NCBI GenBank assembly: GCA_016710325.1
Contig: JADJXK010000002.1
Coordinates: forward strand, 2,418,001 to 2,482,000
Reading direction: 5' to 3'
Length of the DNA: 64,000 nucleotides
From: Candidatus Leptofilum proximum
Lineage (GTDB): Bacteria > Chloroflexota > Anaerolineae > Promineifilales > Promineifilaceae
Shown in pieces: positions 20,459 to 28,842 of this stretch (position 1 is the first letter of the stretch; each line of letters begins with the position of its first letter). The notes beneath the pieces were generated by a model. The model was not told the origin of the DNA. It saw only the letters and a program-made list of their open reading frames with translations, and made no database searches. Both the position numbers and the translations under genes were made by a program.

Positions 20459-20572
20459 AAATCTTTGACGGTGAACAAGGAATAATCAAAGATTTCGCAG
20501 ATTGAAAAGATTTTATCTGCGAAATCTGCTGATAAAAATCTTATTTGGTTCTGACTTGTCTAGGTTAGGAAG
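20459..20572. repeat. Two nested inverted repeats and dispersed repeat copy 3
   Basis: AAATCTTTGA (20459-20468) pairs with TCAAAGATTT (20486-20495), and GATTTCGCAGAT (20491-20502) pairs with ATCTGCGAAATC (20515-20526). TTTGGTTCTGACTTGTCTAG (within 20535-20572) is the tail segment shared with repeats at 7.7 and 27.2 kb. Confidence 0.6.
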
Positions 20573-20577
20573 TGACA

Positions 20578-20607
20578 TTGACAAACACAACCCTTTATTT
20601 TTATACT
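20578..20607 (+). promoter_or_regulatory. Sigma-70-type promoter of the FHA gene
   Basis: TTGACA at 20578-20583 and TATACT at 20602-20607 are separated by 18 bp. It lies 48 bp upstream of the FHA start codon and faces the right way; it probably drives the start of the plus-strand signalling block. Confidence 0.65.
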
Positions 20608-20655
20608 CCGCCATCTTTGCGCAACGCTTATGAGCACCTCATCTAGGAGATGATT

Positions 20656-21315
20656 ATGGACGCCAACCAAACGGCCGCTCGCCTGGTGGTAGAACAAGGC
20701 CCCGATCCCGGACAAACCTTTACCCTTGGTCCCGCTCCCCAAACAATCGGCCGTTCCGCCAACAACGCCATCGTCATCAACGATGCCGAAATCTCCCGCC
20801 GCCACGCCCAACTGACGCCACAGGGCAGCAGTTTTGTCATCGAAGACCTGGGCAGTACCAACGGCACCTTTGTCAACGGCATCCGGCTGAACCAACCAAC
20901 CATGCTCAAGCATGGCGATTCGGTGGAGTTTGGCGACACGGTACGCCTGCGCTTCTGGGCTGAAGGCATGGCCGCAGGCGTGGTGCTCAGCCCCGCCGAC
21001 GAGGTGCCCACCCCGTCTCTGCCGCCAGAACCGGCACCCGCCTACAGCCAACCCCCGGCCAACTTCCCAGAACCCGCTCCCGCCGCCCCGCCCACCTTTG
21101 ACGATTTTGGCGCGCCGGAGACGGCCGTCTCCCCCAACCGCAGCCGGATTCTCATCGGCTGTGGCTGTTTGCTGGTGCTGGCCTGCGTGTTATGCGTGGG
21201 CACTCTCTTCTTCCTGGACAGCTACAACCAGGGGCAGCTGCTGTACTGTGGCGGATTACGGCCGTTCTGGGAAACTCTCCTCGGCCCGCTTGGTTTTAAC
21301 CCCGCCTGCCCTTAA
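20656..21315 (+). CDS. FHA domain protein with C-terminal membrane anchor
   Basis: 219 residues from the second of two ATGs: AGGAG at 20645-20649 sits six bases from 20656 but abuts the ATG at 20650. Residues 10-95 are an FHA domain, which binds phosphothreonine: GRSANN, EISRRHAQL and LGSTNGTFVNG are all intact. A Pro-rich linker (about 115-165) precedes one membrane helix rich in Cys (about 170-195) and a short outer tail. Two Ser/Thr kinases lie in this window at 44-48 kb and are possible partners; this is inference. Confidence 0.92.
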   Translation: MDANQTAARLVVEQGPDPGQTFTLGPAPQTIGRSANNAIVINDAEISRRHAQLTPQGSSFVIEDLGSTNGTFVNGIRLNQPTMLKHGDSVEFGDTVRLRFWAEGMAAGVVLSPADEVPTPSLPPEPAPAYSQPPANFPEPAPAAPPTFDDFGAPETAVSPNRSRILIGCGCLLVLACVLCVGTLFFLDSYNQGQLLYCGGLRPFWETLLGPLGFNPACP

Positions 21316-21386
21316 CCCAGGCAGTAAGTGACCGTTTCTCCCAAACGGCGTCTGATCCATCGTACGCAGTAAGAGGTGTATCTACG

Positions 21387-21635
21387 ATGGAAGACTTGAT
21401 TAACTTTGTTGCCGAAAAAAGCAATCTGCCGCGACGTCTGGCCCAAGCAGCAACAAATGCCACGCTGGACTACTTGATGCAGCCCCACAACCCCCGGCTC
21501 CTCAAAACCTACATCGAGGTGACGCTGCGTTATCCAGACCTGAGCCAGGGCGAGAAAGACATCCTCTTTGCCTCCCAAATTCTGTTCCCCGGCGATAGCA
21601 AGCCTGACCCAAACCAATCGACCTTAAACGATTAG
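21387..21635 (+). CDS. Hypothetical small helical protein
   Basis: 82 residues, with AAGAGGTG upstream of the ATG. Predicted all-helical (LPRRLAQAATNATLDYLMQP), with no membrane segment, cysteines or known motif. It lies 71 bp after the FHA gene on the same strand. Function unknown. Confidence 0.65.
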   Translation: MEDLINFVAEKSNLPRRLAQAATNATLDYLMQPHNPRLLKTYIEVTLRYPDLSQGEKDILFASQILFPGDSKPDPNQSTLND

Positions 21636-21654
21636 TGCCCACTCGCAAAGACAT

Positions 21655-21700
21655 GGGGCACAGATTTTCACAGATAAAACCAAAAATTTGGGCATGGTTC
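21655..21700. repeat. CACAGATTTT-family repeat
   Basis: GGGCACAGATTTTCACAGAT followed by ATTTGGGC. It belongs to the CACAGATT word family seen at 30.3, 31.7-32.0, 36.4 and 61.1 kb. Confidence 0.55.
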
Positions 21701-21894
21701 AAATATCCAAAAAGTTAGCCTGACACTTGTAGAGCGATTTTGTTGTAAATCGTCCTACAAGTTGTAAAGGTAATTTGAACCATGTCCGTTTGTGACTTGT
21801 GCAAAATGTTGGGGTCAATGTTTTGCAGAGATTTACCTGGAAAAGCACCCGCAGCAGGGATGAAACCTGACTGCCGCCAACTGGCAGGTGATTG

Positions 21895-22266
21895 ATGACC
21901 CATCCACAACCGCTATCGGATGAACTCCTGCAGCAGTTTGTCGCCGGGGAGCTGGATGATGCCCAAACCGAAGCGATTTTGACCCGCCTGGCGGAAGATG
22001 AAGCCAGCCTGGAAAAGGTCGATGCGCTGTGGCAGGAGCAATCGCTGGTCACGGCCGCTTTCACCATCCCGCCCCTGGAACCAGAACGCGCCCAGCGCCT
22101 GCGCCACCGCCTGGTGCGCCAGATTCACCGGGCGAACCTCAGCGTCAACATCATCAAAATGGGGACGTGCGGGTTTGGCCGCGTGGCTGTGAGTTTGTTA
22201 CGGCCGTTGCTAGCCCCTCAAAACCACAAACACCGTCAGAGAAGGAGAAACCGAAATCATGATTGA
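21895..22266 (+). CDS. Hypothetical anti-sigma-like protein
   Basis: 123 residues from ATG at 21895. The N-terminus (LSDELLQQFVAGELDDAQTEAILTRLAEDEAS) resembles the helical start of zinc-finger anti-sigma factors (zf-HC2), but the zinc-binding His/Cys residues are absent. No membrane helix is clear; the C-terminus is basic and Asn/Arg-rich. It overlaps the start of the MscS-like gene by 8 nt, so the two are likely co-translated. It may be a degenerate regulator; no partner sigma factor is adjacent (the nearest is at 28.2 kb). Confidence 0.6.
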   Translation: MTHPQPLSDELLQQFVAGELDDAQTEAILTRLAEDEASLEKVDALWQEQSLVTAAFTIPPLEPERAQRLRHRLVRQIHRANLSVNIIKMGTCGFGRVAVSLLRPLLAPQNHKHRQRRRNRNHD

Positions 22267-22825
22267 TTTTGAGATCATCCAAAACGCCTTCAGCAACATG
22301 GTGGCCTCTGCCATCGACTATGTGCCACGTCTGCTGACCGCGCTGGTGATCCTGCTGGCGGGCTGGCTGCTGGCCCGGTTTCTAGGCAGGGCAGCCCAGG
22401 CCGCCATGAAGAGCCTGGGCGTGGAGTTTCATCAAGAAGTGGGGCAGGGGGTCAACGTCTTGCTCATCATCATGATTGTGATTGTGGTGCTGGAGCAGCT
22501 GGGCATCAACGCCAGCATCATGAGCAGCATCTTCACCAACGTCATCACCCTGGCCGTGGCCGGGCTGGCGCTGGCCTTTGGCCTGGGCGGTCGCGACGTG
22601 GCCCGCAGCGTGCTGGCCGGGCATTACGCCCGCGAGCAGTTTGCCCTGGGCGACCGGGTCATCATCGACGGTGAGGAAGGCACTTTGGAGGCGATTGGTC
22701 CGCTGAGTGCCGAAATCCACGTGGGCAGCGCGCGTTTGATTGTGCCTAACACTGTGTTGACGGAAACGGCCGTAAAAATCAAAGAACCCCTCCTCGACCA
22801 ACCCGTCCTGGAACTGGACGAGTAA
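22259..22825 (+). CDS. Small MscS-like mechanosensitive channel
   Basis: 188 residues. Three membrane helices: about 18-42 (LLTALVILLAGWLLARFLGR), 62-82 and 93-122; the last, with glycine/alanine-rich packing (VAGLALAFGLGGRDVARSVLAG), is the pore-lining TM3 of MscS. A short beta domain (FALGDRVIIDGEEGTLEAIG) follows, but the large C-terminal cage domain is missing, so this is a minimal member. Probably releases osmolytes under hypo-osmotic stress, as known for the family. Confidence 0.88.
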   Translation: MIDFEIIQNAFSNMVASAIDYVPRLLTALVILLAGWLLARFLGRAAQAAMKSLGVEFHQEVGQGVNVLLIIMIVIVVLEQLGINASIMSSIFTNVITLAVAGLALAFGLGGRDVARSVLAGHYAREQFALGDRVIIDGEEGTLEAIGPLSAEIHVGSARLIVPNTVLTETAVKIKEPLLDQPVLELDE

Positions 22826-22841
22826 ATAGTCAAACTTGTTT

Positions 22842-22887
22842 GGCTCACGCAAAGGAATAAATCAACCCCTTTGCGCCTTTGCGTGAA
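22842..22887. repeat. Self-complementary repeat, ACGCAAAG family, copy 2
   Basis: GGCTCACGCAAAGG followed by CCTTTGCGCCTTTGCGTGA. It can act as a hairpin after the MscS-like gene. The rest of the 283-bp gap to the next gene is AT/C-rich without a clear promoter. Confidence 0.65.
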
Positions 22888-23108
22888 ACCCACCACTCAC
22901 CCGTTTGGGCGCTTTTTTCTTTCCCATATCCCCCACCGCCTGGCGAATCGCCAATTATTCGGCAGGCTTTCTCACCCATCCTGTGTATTTTTTGCGTTTC
23001 TCGCTATACTCTACCTTGTCAACCCGTATTGAATGCACCCGGAAAAACCTCTATAATTTCGCGAGTTCTCACTCGTTCATTTAGCTTTTACAGTAAAACC
23101 ATTTAACC

Positions 23109-23696
23109 ATGGCAAAAAAAGTGGCAGTTCCCCCCAAGAGTGACTCTATGACGGAAAAAAAGCAGTCCCCTGCCAGCGGCGAGCTGGAAAACCTCCGCGA
23201 AATTCTATTTGGCAACCAGGCCCGCGCCACTGATGATCGCTTAAACATGCTGGAAGAAGCGCTGCAAAAGCAGCAGCGTGACTTCACCGATGCGCTCAAC
23301 AAACAGGCCACCGCCCAACGCGAAGCCGCCGACGCCGCAGAAAAGGCGCTCAAAACCCAACTCACCAACCAGGCCAACACCGCCCAGGCCAACCACCAGG
23401 CCCTGCAAGAAAGCCTCAACCAGCTGCGCGCCGACCACAAGCGGCTGATGGACGAAATGCAGGCCACCTTTACCCAGGAGCTGGAAAATTTGCGCAGCAC
23501 CCTCACCGACCACATTCGCCGCGTGCAGAACGAGTCGCGCCAGCGCGACGATGATTTGCGCCAGGAACTGCTCACCGTGAGCAGCTGGCTGGACAACAAG
23601 CTGACCCCGCGCCTGAATTTGGGGCAAATGCTCATCGAGATTGGCCAGCAGCTGCAGAGTGACAACGGGAACACCGCTTCCCCGGAAGGCGAGTAA
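23109..23696 (+). CDS. Coiled-coil protein
   Basis: 195 residues, nearly all predicted coiled coil with heptad-like spacing from about residue 25 to 160 (LNMLEEALQKQQRDFTDALN, LENLRSTLTDHIRRVQNESR); Lys-rich N-terminus and acidic C-terminus. No membrane helix. It lies 14 bp before a larger coiled-coil membrane protein with which it may assemble. Not recognised beyond that. Confidence 0.8.
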   Translation: MAKKVAVPPKSDSMTEKKQSPASGELENLREILFGNQARATDDRLNMLEEALQKQQRDFTDALNKQATAQREAADAAEKALKTQLTNQANTAQANHQALQESLNQLRADHKRLMDEMQATFTQELENLRSTLTDHIRRVQNESRQRDDDLRQELLTVSSWLDNKLTPRLNLGQMLIEIGQQLQSDNGNTASPEGE

Positions 23697-23710
23697 AAAG
23701 CCGCTGTGCC

Positions 23711-25318
23711 ATGAGTGATCCTTTCGAGGCGACAAGCGCGGCTGCCTCCGCCCCTCAACCTGACGGCGATCCGCAGTTAGACGCGCTTCGCGCCATTTTG
23801 CTGGAGGAAGAACGCCACCGCCTCCACCAACTCGAACAAGAAACGGCCGCTCTCCATGAAAAAGATCGGCAGCAGTCAGAGGCATTGGCCGCCGAGGTGC
23901 AGGCGCTGCAGGCAGAGATTAAAGCATTACGCCAGACCAACCAGCAGCAGCAGGAAAATGCGGCCGTTCTGCGCACCGAGCTCGCCCGCCTCCAGGAACA
24001 AATGCACACCGAATCCCGTAGCCTGGTGCCCAAACTCATCCAGCAGATGGGCTTCATCATCACCAACACCATCCGCGACAAGCGCGATGAGCTGGCCGAA
24101 GCGTTGGGGCCAATCATGAGCGACGCCATCCGCGTGCAAATCCGCGATTCACGCAAAGAGATGGTTGAAGCGCTCTACCCCATCATTTTGGAAACAGTGA
24201 TGAAGGCCGTACGCGAATTTTTGCGTGAGTTCCAGCGCAACATCGACGCCCGGCTCAAGTCGGCCTTCAGTTTTCGCGGGCTGGTCAACCGCACCAGCGC
24301 CCGACTGCGCGGGGTCTCCGCCTCCGAGCTGACGCTGCGCGAATCATTTGCCTTTTCCCTGGAAGAATTGTTTCTCATCCAGCACGAATCGGGCCTGCTG
24401 CTGGCCCATCACCGCGCCAGCCAGCAAGGCCACGGCGATTCTGACCTTATCAGCGGCATGCTGACCGCCATCCGCGACTTTGCCCGCGACTCATTTGGTG
24501 ACGGCGACGGCAGCCAGGAACTGCGCGAGATCGAATTTGGCGACGAGCGCATCATCATCCAGAGCGGGCAATATGTTTATGCCGCGGCCGTCATCAAGGG
24601 CATCGAGGCCACCGGGTTCCATGCCCGGCTGCAGGAGCTGGTGGCCGAGCTGCACATCCAGCACAAGCCGCAGCTGCGCGACTATCGCGGCGATCCGGCC
24701 ACGCTGCCCAACTTTGTTCCCCGGCTGGAGACGTTTGCCCAAAGCGCGGTCACACCGGAAGCGGCCGTTCCCCCCGAGATGAGCCGGAACCAGCGCTGGC
24801 TGCTGGCGGGCGGAGCCGGCATTACGCTGCTGTTAACGGCCGTTGCCTGCTTCTACCTGCAATTTACCATCGCCCTCTGGCCAGTGGCCTTTGGCCCTAC
24901 ACCGACGGCCACCCCAACGGTGCTGTCTACGGCCACCCCAACGCTGGAACCCACCAGCACCCTGGCGCCCACCGCCACACCCACCTTTACCCTCACTCCC
25001 ACGCCTACCGCAACCGCAACCAGCACCCCAACCAACACCAGCACCCCTACGCCTACAGCCACTACCGAGCCAACCAACTCACCATCCCCCGCCCCACCGC
25101 CTGTAACGGTGCGCGATGTCTGGCTGCGCGACGTGCCAGACCTGGACGCACCAACCGGCGTGGCGCTGCCGCAGGGTACGGCCGTTACCATCCTCGTACA
25201 AGCGGGTGATTGGGTAGAAGTGGCCTGGGAAGATGCCAACGGCGACGTTCAACGGGGCTGGCTCGGCGTTCGCTGGCTGGCCGTCAACGGAGTTCCTCTC
25301 TCGGACACAGGGGAGTGA
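23711..25318 (+). CDS. Coiled-coil, membrane-anchored protein with C-terminal SH3-like domain
   Basis: 535 residues. Residues 20-110 are coiled coil. A helical segment (IQQMGFIITNTIRDKRDELAEALG) and an alpha/beta domain (about 210-350) include SFAFSLEELFLIQHESGLLL, which resembles sensor domains found beside small GTPases and OmpA-type proteins. One membrane helix lies at about 360-385, followed by a Thr/Pro-rich linker of about 70 residues made of TPTxTP units and a bacterial SH3-like domain (about 460-532: VTVRDVWLRDVPD... GWLGVRWLAV). The cytoplasmic part therefore senses or docks, while the outer part probably touches the cell wall. It lies four bases upstream of the GTPase gene. Confidence 0.85.
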   Translation: MSDPFEATSAAASAPQPDGDPQLDALRAILLEEERHRLHQLEQETAALHEKDRQQSEALAAEVQALQAEIKALRQTNQQQQENAAVLRTELARLQEQMHTESRSLVPKLIQQMGFIITNTIRDKRDELAEALGPIMSDAIRVQIRDSRKEMVEALYPIILETVMKAVREFLREFQRNIDARLKSAFSFRGLVNRTSARLRGVSASELTLRESFAFSLEELFLIQHESGLLLAHHRASQQGHGDSDLISGMLTAIRDFARDSFGDGDGSQELREIEFGDERIIIQSGQYVYAAAVIKGIEATGFHARLQELVAELHIQHKPQLRDYRGDPATLPNFVPRLETFAQSAVTPEAAVPPEMSRNQRWLLAGGAGITLLLTAVACFYLQFTIALWPVAFGPTPTATPTVLSTATPTLEPTSTLAPTATPTFTLTPTPTATATSTPTNTSTPTPTATTEPTNSPSPAPPPVTVRDVWLRDVPDLDAPTGVALPQGTAVTILVQAGDWVEVAWEDANGDVQRGWLGVRWLAVNGVPLSDTGE

Positions 25319-25322
25319 AAGT

Positions 25323-25832
25323 ATGCATACGGTCCAAAAAAAGGTCTGTTTGTTGGGCGATTTTGCCGTCGGCAAAACCAGCCTCATCCGCCGTTTTGTG
25401 GAAGACCGCTTCGACGACAAATACCTCAGCACCATCGGCGTCAAAATCTCGCGCAAAACGCTGACGCGGCAGGATCACCTGCTGAACCTGCTGATCTGGG
25501 ATCTGGCGGGCGGCGATGACTTCAGCAAGACCAGCGCCAGCTATTTGCGCGGTGCGGCCGGGGCGCTGCTGGTGTGTGATCTAACCCGCGCCGACACGCT
25601 GGCCACGTTAACAGACTATGCGCAACAGCTTAAGGCGATGGATGAAACGGCCGTCCTCGTGCTCGTGGCCAACAAAGCCGACCTGGTCGCCGAGCGGCAG
25701 ATCAGTGAAGCGGCCCTGGCTGAGATGGCCGAGACGTTCACCGCCCCGTATTTGCTCACCAGCGCCCTGACGGGCAGCCACGTCGAAGCTGCCTTTCACC
25801 ACCTGGCCAACGCCATCGAGAAGCCGCTATGA
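25323..25832 (+). CDS. Ras/Rab-like small GTPase
   Basis: 169 residues from ATG at 25323 (MHTVQKKVCLLGDF); a longer reading frame to 25233 would overlap the upstream gene and is rejected. GGGGAG precedes this start. All GTPase motifs are visible: G1 GDFAVGKTS (about 11-19), a G2-region Thr (TIGVKIS), G3 WDLAGGDD (about 59-66; the usual catalytic Gln after DxxG is replaced), G4 NKAD (about 117-120), G5 TSA. No lipidation motif at the C-terminus. Its stop overlaps the start of a histidine kinase by ATGA. A Rab-like switch feeding a two-component kinase is inferred from this coupling. Confidence 0.93.
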   Translation: MHTVQKKVCLLGDFAVGKTSLIRRFVEDRFDDKYLSTIGVKISRKTLTRQDHLLNLLIWDLAGGDDFSKTSASYLRGAAGALLVCDLTRADTLATLTDYAQQLKAMDETAVLVLVANKADLVAERQISEAALAEMAETFTAPYLLTSALTGSHVEAAFHHLANAIEKPL

Positions 25833-27031
25833 GCACAGACAGCCACGCTGCCGACATGTTGCTGGCCGCCTGCGCCGCCAAAACGCGCCACGCCCACCGG
25901 CGCATGGCCTATGCCCGGCTCAATGCCGACCTGACCATCCAGCAGGTTTCGGCCAACTTTGCCGCGATGGCCCCGGCCGCACCCCAGCCCCAGGCGGACG
26001 TACTGCACCAGCCACTCAGCGACGTTTTGTGGGAGTTTGTCGGCGCGGATGAAGCGCTGCACGACGTGTGGGCAAGACGCGCGCCGTTTTTCCGGCTGGA
26101 GCACGTCAACCGGGAGCAGCGGGACGGATCGCTGCATTACCTCACCTTTTCCGTCTACCGGCTGGAGCCAGACAGTGGCCTGGACGGGCTTTTGCTGCTG
26201 GTAGAGGACGACACGGACTACGGCCGTCTCCATCACCAGCTCGTCCAGGATCGCAATGAACTGCGCCTGGTGCAGGGCCAGCTGGCCGCAGCCAACAAAG
26301 AGCTCACCCGCATCGACCGCATGAAATCGCTGTTTCTTTCCATGGCTGCCCACGACCTGCGCACGCCGCTCAGCGCCATCCAGGGTTACGCCGAAATGCT
26401 CCTCCTGGGCATCGCCGAACCCGGCTCGCCCAAGGCGTTTCAGTACCTCGACATCATTCAGCAGCAGTCGGCCCGTCTCAACCAGCTCATCGACGACATC
26501 GTGGACCTGGACCTGATTGAGCAGGGCAAACTCACCCTCAACCTGACCCCCTGCGACATCAACCCCCTGCTTCAGGAGGCTTCCAGTGCTTATAAATTTC
26601 AGCTGGAACGCCGCAGCATCACGGTGCACTACAACCTGGCGCCAGAGCCAATCACCATCTGGGGCGATGCCGAAAAAATGCTGCGCGTCTTTTATAATCT
26701 CGTTGGTAATGCCGTGAAGTACATGGCCAGCCAGGGGCAAATCACCCTACGCAGCCAGCAGCAGGACGGGCAGGCCATCATTGAAGTGGAAGACACCGGC
26801 CCAGGCATGACGGCCGAACAGCTAGACAATTTGTTCATTCTCTACTATCGTTCTGAAGATGTAGCAAAAAGCCCGGTTAAAGGCTCCGGGCTGGGACTGT
26901 TTATTGTCAAAACGATGGTAGAAGCACACCAGGGGCAGGTGCAGGTGACCAGCCAGCCCGGCCAGGGCAGCAAATTTACCCTCCGGCTGCCGCTTCATCA
27001 GTCTGATAGCGGTGAAATTCTTTTACAGTGA
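25829..27031 (+). CDS. Soluble PAS-type sensor histidine kinase
   Basis: 400 residues, no membrane helix. A PAS-like domain (about 25-135) is followed by a short coiled coil and HisKA with H-box SMAAHDLRTPLSAIQGYAEM (His at about 175), N-box RVFYNLVGNAVKYM, G1 VEDTGPGM and G2 KGSGLGLFIVK in the ATPase domain. All catalytic residues appear intact. Translationally coupled to the small GTPase upstream and followed by an OmpR-type regulator 240 bp downstream, the likely phospho-acceptor. Confidence 0.95.
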   Translation: MSTDSHAADMLLAACAAKTRHAHRRMAYARLNADLTIQQVSANFAAMAPAAPQPQADVLHQPLSDVLWEFVGADEALHDVWARRAPFFRLEHVNREQRDGSLHYLTFSVYRLEPDSGLDGLLLLVEDDTDYGRLHHQLVQDRNELRLVQGQLAAANKELTRIDRMKSLFLSMAAHDLRTPLSAIQGYAEMLLLGIAEPGSPKAFQYLDIIQQQSARLNQLIDDIVDLDLIEQGKLTLNLTPCDINPLLQEASSAYKFQLERRSITVHYNLAPEPITIWGDAEKMLRVFYNLVGNAVKYMASQGQITLRSQQQDGQAIIEVEDTGPGMTAEQLDNLFILYYRSEDVAKSPVKGSGLGLFIVKTMVEAHQGQVQVTSQPGQGSKFTLRLPLHQSDSGEILLQ

Positions 27032-27064
27032 GAAAATTCGCAGATCACAGGCACCTGTTCAGTT

Positions 27065-27240
27065 AGTGTCCCGCACGAAGGCGCTTCGCGCCCCGTGCGG
27101 GGATAGGATTGGGTTTTTTCAGTTTGGGGGTCATTTTGACCCCCAAACTGAAAAAACCCCCTTGATTTTCGGCAGCGCCAGGCGCGAAGCGCCGAGGCGC
27201 TGCCCTTGCTCCACTTTGGTTCTGGTTTATCCAGATCTGG
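27065..27240. repeat. Dispersed intergenic repeat, copy 2, split by an insert
   Basis: TCCCGCAC and GGCGCTTCGCGCC at the left and GAGGCGCTGCCCTTGCTCCA plus TTGGTTCTGG at the right match the contiguous copy at 7672-7775. About 100 bp between the halves contain a 49-bp near-perfect palindrome and a second GGCGCGAAGCGCC. Confidence 0.65.
27111..27159. terminator. Perfect 23-bp inverted repeat, bidirectional terminator-like
   Basis: Arms 27111-27133 and 27137-27159 are perfect inverse copies with a TTT loop. Each arm holds a TTTTTT/AAAAAA tract and a GGGGG/CCCCC block, so the RNA would form a very stable hairpin in either direction. It lies between the histidine kinase and its probable response regulator. 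Confidence 0.65.
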
Positions 27241-27273
27241 TTAAATAAACCAGCCAACTGCTCAGGAAGTAAC

Positions 27274-27978
27274 ATGATTGGCGGGAAAAAGATACTCGTA
27301 ATTGATGACGACGTTTTTGTGCGAGAAATTGTCACGGAAACAATGCACCGGGAAGGCGCGCAGGTGTTTACGGCCGAAAACGGCCCCGAAGGCCTGCGCC
27401 AGTTTTACGCCTGCCAGCCAGACCTGGTGCTGCTGGACGTCATGATGCCTCACGTCTCCGGCTGGGAAATCGGCCGTCAAATCCGCCAGCTCTCCGACGT
27501 GCCCATCATTATGCTCACGTCCCTGGCCAAAGAGGAAGATATCATACGCGGCCTGGATTACGGCGCCGTCGATTACGTCACCAAACCCTTTTCCCCCAAA
27601 GTGCTGGCCGCTCGCATCCGTGCCGCCCTGCGCCAGAGCAGCCTGGAATCAGCAGGCAAAGAAGAAAAAGCCGCTGCCTTCCAGGACGGGCACCTGACCA
27701 TCGACCTGAACAGCCACCTGGTCACCGTCAACAACACGCCGCTCAAGTTGACCAAAACGGAATACCGCGTGCTGGCCTACCTGGTGCAAAATGCCGGGCT
27801 GGTGCTCACCTTCCAGCAAATCCTGGAACACGTCTGGGGCTGGGACTACCAGGACAGCATCCAGTATGTGCACGTCTACGTCTCGCGCCTCCGCCAAAAA
27901 ATCGAGCCCGAGCCACAAAATCCGCAGTACCTGCTCACCGAATACGGTACTGGCTACCGGTTTAAGAAAACGGTGTAA
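27274..27978 (+). CDS. OmpR-family response regulator
   Basis: 234 residues. Receiver domain (about 4-120): acidic pair IDDD, phospho-acceptor Asp in LVLLDVMMP, Thr in MLTS and Lys in VTKPF. The C-terminal winged-helix Trans_reg_C domain (about 140-232) shows LTKTEYRVLAYLVQN and VHVYVSRLRQKIE. AGGAAG precedes the ATG. Likely partner of the histidine kinase just upstream; the repeat and hairpin in between may lower its expression or give it a separate promoter. Confidence 0.95.
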   Translation: MIGGKKILVIDDDVFVREIVTETMHREGAQVFTAENGPEGLRQFYACQPDLVLLDVMMPHVSGWEIGRQIRQLSDVPIIMLTSLAKEEDIIRGLDYGAVDYVTKPFSPKVLAARIRAALRQSSLESAGKEEKAAAFQDGHLTIDLNSHLVTVNNTPLKLTKTEYRVLAYLVQNAGLVLTFQQILEHVWGWDYQDSIQYVHVYVSRLRQKIEPEPQNPQYLLTEYGTGYRFKKTV

Positions 27979-28056
27979 TCGCCTCGTCACAAATTTTTAG
28001 AACTTTTTTAGAACCTTTTTAGCAGGTGTTGAGTCCGGCTGGGTACCCTGCCTACT

Positions 28057-28146
28057 AGTAGCGAATTGACAGTGCGACGGAGGTTTGCCAGGCAGCGTTT
28101 TGCGTAAAGAGCCGCCTGGGCTGCTGCGTCGCATTTTTACGCTACT
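28057..28146 (+). ncRNA. Candidate structured leader upstream of the sigma-factor gene
   Basis: Three nested perfect stems: AGTAGCG (28057-28063) with CGCTACT (28140-28146), TGCGACG (28073-28079) with CGTCGCA (28127-28133), and CCAGGC (28088-28093) with GCCTGG (28114-28119). A GCAGC/GCTGC alternative pairing exists inside. A TTTTT run follows the second stem. It lies 40 bp before the sigma-factor start. The function, if any, is unknown. Confidence 0.45.
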
Positions 28147-28186
28147 GAGTTGTATTGTGGAAGCATGAAGCGAGGGGTTGATTAGA

Positions 28187-28792
28187 ATGGAACTCACCAG
28201 TGACACCGCTTTGACCGACTTGCCAGACGACGAGTTGGTGGCTCTGTGCCAGGCGCAGAGCAGCTATGACGACCGGCCCATTCAGGAGCTGCTGCAGCGT
28301 TACCAGAACATGGTGTGGCGCGTTTGTTACAGCTTTATGCGCAACCCGCAGGATGCCGAGGATTTGACGCAGGAGGTTTTTCTGCGTGTTTATCGCAGCC
28401 TGCCTCATTTTGAGGGGCGCTCCTCACTGAAAACGTGGATTTATCGCATTGCCCTGAACACCAGCAAAAACGAAATCCGGCACCGCAGCCGTCGACCGCA
28501 GTCGGCCGAAGCGGATGTGCAAACGCTGGCCGATGTATTGCCCGCCGCCGCCACCACCGAAAGCGAGTGGCAAAAAATCAACACGCGCCGCCAGCTGACG
28601 GCGGCTTTTTCGCGGCTGCGCCCGGAGGAGTACGACATTTTAACTTTGCGCGATGTGGAAGAACGGCCGTATACCGAAATCGCCGAAATGCTCTCCATCA
28701 ACCTCAGCGCCGCCAAAATGCGAGCCAAACGCGCCCGCGAATCTCTCAAGCTGAACCTGTACCAGGTGGCGGAAAGCGAGTTTGCGGTTTAG
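28187..28792 (+). CDS. ECF-type RNA polymerase sigma factor
   Basis: 201 residues from ATG at 28187 with GAGGGG nine bases upstream. Region 2 (about 35-100): MRNPQDAEDLTQEVFLRVYR and the -10-recognition helix FEGRSSLKTWIYRIALN. Region 4 (about 135-190): LRPEEYDILTLRDVEERPYTEIAEML then AAKMRAKRARESL as the -35-binding helix. No anti-sigma gene is adjacent on the plus strand; the next gene is convergent. It could be controlled by the structured leader or by a distant anti-sigma. Confidence 0.93.
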   Translation: MELTSDTALTDLPDDELVALCQAQSSYDDRPIQELLQRYQNMVWRVCYSFMRNPQDAEDLTQEVFLRVYRSLPHFEGRSSLKTWIYRIALNTSKNEIRHRSRRPQSAEADVQTLADVLPAAATTESEWQKINTRRQLTAAFSRLRPEEYDILTLRDVEERPYTEIAEMLSINLSAAKMRAKRARESLKLNLYQVAESEFAV

Positions 28793-28796
28793 GGGA

Positions 28797-28838
28797 GTGA
28801 AACGTGATTTCTTCTCACGTTTCACGTTTCACGCATCC
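28797..28838. terminator. CGTGAAAC-family hairpin between convergent genes
   Basis: GTGAAACGTGA followed by TCACGTTTCACGTTTCACGC. Located exactly between the converging sigma-factor and peptidase genes, so it can serve both as a terminator. Same word family as 16948-16995. Confidence 0.6.
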
Positions 28839-28842
28839 CTTC

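Noticed and set aside
24890..25090. Tandem short repeats that might suggest a CRISPR array or minisatellite
   Set aside because: They are codons for a Thr/Pro-rich linker (TPTxTP units) in a coding frame; units are not identical and there are no spacers.
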